Source: an uncultured Lachnospiraceae bacterium (GTDB lineage Bacteria; Bacillota; Clostridia; Lachnospirales; Lachnospiraceae). From it: 23,000 bases of DNA. Below the pieces are notes generated by a model, which did no database searches, was not told the origin of the DNA, and saw only the letters and a program-made list of their open reading frames with translations. Below are positions 21,646 through 23,000 of this stretch, piece after piece. Within the stretch, counting starts at the first letter, position 1. Each line of letters starts with the position of its first letter. The stretch spans positions 1 to 23,000 of the forward strand of contig CAKRPS010000038.1 of the NCBI GenBank assembly GCA_934385475.1, written 5' to 3'. The position numbers were made by a program, and so were the translations under genes.

Positions 21646-22236
21646 TCAGGCAAGGCTTCCCTTGGTGCTGAGCACATCCTTGATCCTGTCATCGTAGGAA
21701 ACTGCCTCGTCCAGAGCCTTTGCAAAAGCCTTAAACATCGCTTCGATCATGTGATGCGTATTGCTTCCGCTGAGCATACGGATGTGGAGATTCATCCCTG
21801 CACTGTAGGACACCGCATAGAAAAATTCTCTGACAAGCTCTGTCTCCAGGCCGCCTACACGCTCTGCCGGGAATTCACACTCAAAACCAAGATAAGGTCT
21901 GCCGCACAGATCTATCGCGCACAGACACAGTGCATCATCCATCGGAAGGATGAAATAACCGTATCTTTTGATTCCCTTTTTGTCGCCGATGGCTTCCTTG
22001 ATCGCCTGTCCAAGTACGATTCCGGTATCTTCAACCGTATGATGGCCGTCCACGTGCAGATCTCCGTTCACCTTGATCTCCGTGTCAAAAAAACCGTGTC
22101 TGGTAAAGCCCTCCAGCATATGGTCAAAAAAACCTATTCCGGTAGAAACGTCACCCTTTCCGGTTCCATCGAGCTCCAGCGATACAGAGATATCCGTCTC
22201 CTTTGTGGTACGCGTAATTTTTGAAATTCTGGACAT
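21646..22236 (-). CDS. hisB: imidazoleglycerol-phosphate dehydratase HisB
   Basis: The 196-residue monofunctional IGPD has conserved metal-ligand motifs GFFDHM at 35-40, DGHHTVED at 63-70 and the second HH pair at 161-162 (THHMIEA). It dehydrates imidazole glycerol phosphate, the sixth step of histidine synthesis. There is no histidinol-phosphatase domain, as is usual in Gram-positives. AAAGGAG lies about 8 bases before the ATG. It is 21 bases downstream of hisD and 62 bases upstream of hisIE. Confidence 0.96.
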   Translation of the reverse strand: MSRISKITRTTKETDISVSLELDGTGKGDVSTGIGFFDHMLEGFTRHGFFDTEIKVNGDLHVDGHHTVEDTGIVLGQAIKEAIGDKKGIKRYGYFILPMDDALCLCAIDLCGRPYLGFECEFPAERVGGLETELVREFFYAVSYSAGMNLHIRMLSGSNTHHMIEAMFKAFAKALDEAVSYDDRIKDVLSTKGSLA

Positions 22237-22257
22237 ATGACTTCTCCTTTTCTGGGT

Positions 22258-23000
22258 TTATTCCGAAAATCTCACATGAATGGAATTTGCATGTGCCGTG
22301 AGCCCTTCCTGCTTTGCAAAGAGTTCAATATCTTTATGAGCCTTCTCAAGCGCCTCTCTGGAATAAGAGATGATGCTGGTTTTCTTCATAAAATCATCCA
22401 CGTTCAGCGGTGAGAAAAATCTTGCGGTTCCGTTGGTCGGCAAAATATGATTCGGTCCGGCATAATAGTCACCGAGCGGCTCGGAGGAATACTCTCCTAG
22501 GAAAATAGCTCCCGCATTTTCAATCTTGGTCATAACCTGATAGGGGTCCTTCGTCAGGATTTCAAGATGCTCGGATGCGATGGCATTTGCAGCGTCAATG
22601 GCATCCTCCATAGAGTCCGCAATCAGCTGATAGCCATAGTTGTCAAGTGACTTCCGGATAATCTCCTCACGGGAAAGCTCCTTGAGGAAGTTTTCAATTT
22701 CAACTGAAACCTGATCGGCAAGTGCTTCGCTTGTTGTGATGAGAATGGCACTTGCAAGCTCGTCATGCTCTGCCTGGGAAAGCAGATCGGCAGCCACATA
22801 GCGGGGATTTGCCGACTCATCCGCAATGACAAGAATCTCACTCGGTCCGGCAATAGAATCGATGCTGACATAACCAAAGCAGGCTTTCTTGGCAAGCGCA
22901 ACGAAAATATTCCCGGGGCCTGTGATCTTATCAACCTTCGGAATACTCTCTGTTCCAAACGCCATGGCGGCAATTGCCTGTGCCCCGCCGACCTTATAGA
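22258..23000 (-). CDS. hisD: histidinol dehydrogenase HisD, C-terminal part (cut by window edge)
   Basis: The frame runs off the right edge without a start in view. The visible C-terminal part is about 247 residues of a usual roughly 430. It reads YKVGGAQAIAAMAFGTES, then VDKITGPGNIFVALAKK, IDSIAGPSEILVIADESANP, AADLLSQAEHDE and PNHILPTNGTARF. The HD pair of the AEHDE block and the PNHILPT histidine are zinc and catalytic elements. It oxidises histidinol to histidine through two NAD-linked steps. The intact proximal end and upstream his genes lie outside the window. Confidence 0.95.
   Translation of the reverse strand, partial: YKVGGAQAIAAMAFGTESIPKVDKITGPGNIFVALAKKACFGYVSIDSIAGPSEILVIADESANPRYVAADLLSQAEHDELASAILITTSEALADQVSVEIENFLKELSREEIIRKSLDNYGYQLIADSMEDAIDAANAIASEHLEILTKDPYQVMTKIENAGAIFLGEYSSEPLGDYYAGPNHILPTNGTARFFSPLNVDDFMKKTSIISYSREALEKAHKDIELFAKQEGLTAHANSIHVRFSE

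Noticed and set aside
21577..22224. A long plus-strand open frame opposite hisB
   Set aside because: It is antisense to a conserved enzyme, with no recognisable domain and no supporting start signal.
1..23000. A hidden mobile element, CRISPR array, defence system or biosynthetic cluster
   Set aside because: No transposase, terminal inverted repeats, spaced direct repeats, toxin/antitoxin or cluster-type genes were seen. The recombinase sits among housekeeping genes with no attachment repeats noticed.

Overview
The window is from a low-to-moderate GC Gram-positive chromosome, most likely a Clostridia member of the Lachnospiraceae type. This is inferred from the gene set and its order: the rplU-prp-rpmA-obgE-yhbY-nadD-yqeK-rsfS block, the paired TIGR03960/TIGR03936 radical-SAM genes beside a short RNase E/G, a divergent lexA/LysM pair, L27 with a Prp-cleavable N-terminal extension, and strong AGGAGG-type ribosome binding sites. 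No rRNA, tRNA, CRISPR array, IS element or prophage was found. The region is chromosomal core, not a mobile island.

Layout from left to right. 1-2126 (minus): the N-terminal part of a LytTR DNA-binding protein cut by the window edge, then dtd (D-aminoacyl-tRNA deacylase) downstream of an AI-2E/PerM-type membrane protein. 2267-4067 (plus): a compact TtcA-like tRNA thiolation enzyme overlapping a XerS-sized tyrosine recombinase. 4070-5365: an SOS unit, with a YneA-like LysM protein (minus) and lexA (plus) sharing an intergenic region that carries three LexA boxes and a dyad. 5472-11013 (minus): a branched-chain amino acid-type ABC transporter (livK, then livH-livM-livG-livF from its own promoter), followed by an orphan cytidylate-kinase-like gene. 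11176-11394 (plus): a small DUF378 membrane protein. 11445-15698 (minus): the rplU-to-rsfS ribosome-assembly, translation and NAD operon, driven by a near-consensus promoter and a probable L21 leader. 15831-20203 (minus): RNase E/G, the TIGR03936/TIGR03960 pair and a small membrane protein. 20300-23000 (minus): the distal part of a histidine operon, hisD (partial)-hisB-hisIE.

The most notable points are these. (1) HisIE carries an N-terminal HisF-like barrel that has lost both catalytic aspartates and a phosphate-binding glycine pair, so it looks like a pseudoenzyme fusion. (2) A hairpin-plus-Shine-Dalgarno element with a 17-base identical core, GCGCA arms and a loop of varying length sits immediately upstream of two unrelated genes, livM and the TIGR03960 gene. 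(3) A LexA box fills the -35/-10 spacer of the LysM gene, and a dyad overlaps the lexA -35. (4) The livHMGF promoter has a palindrome on its -35 and a GntR-like TTGTATACAA site in its leader. I saw no convincing new multi-gene system such as defence, secretion or a biosynthetic cluster. The least-characterised enzymes here are the TIGR03960/TIGR03936 pair.
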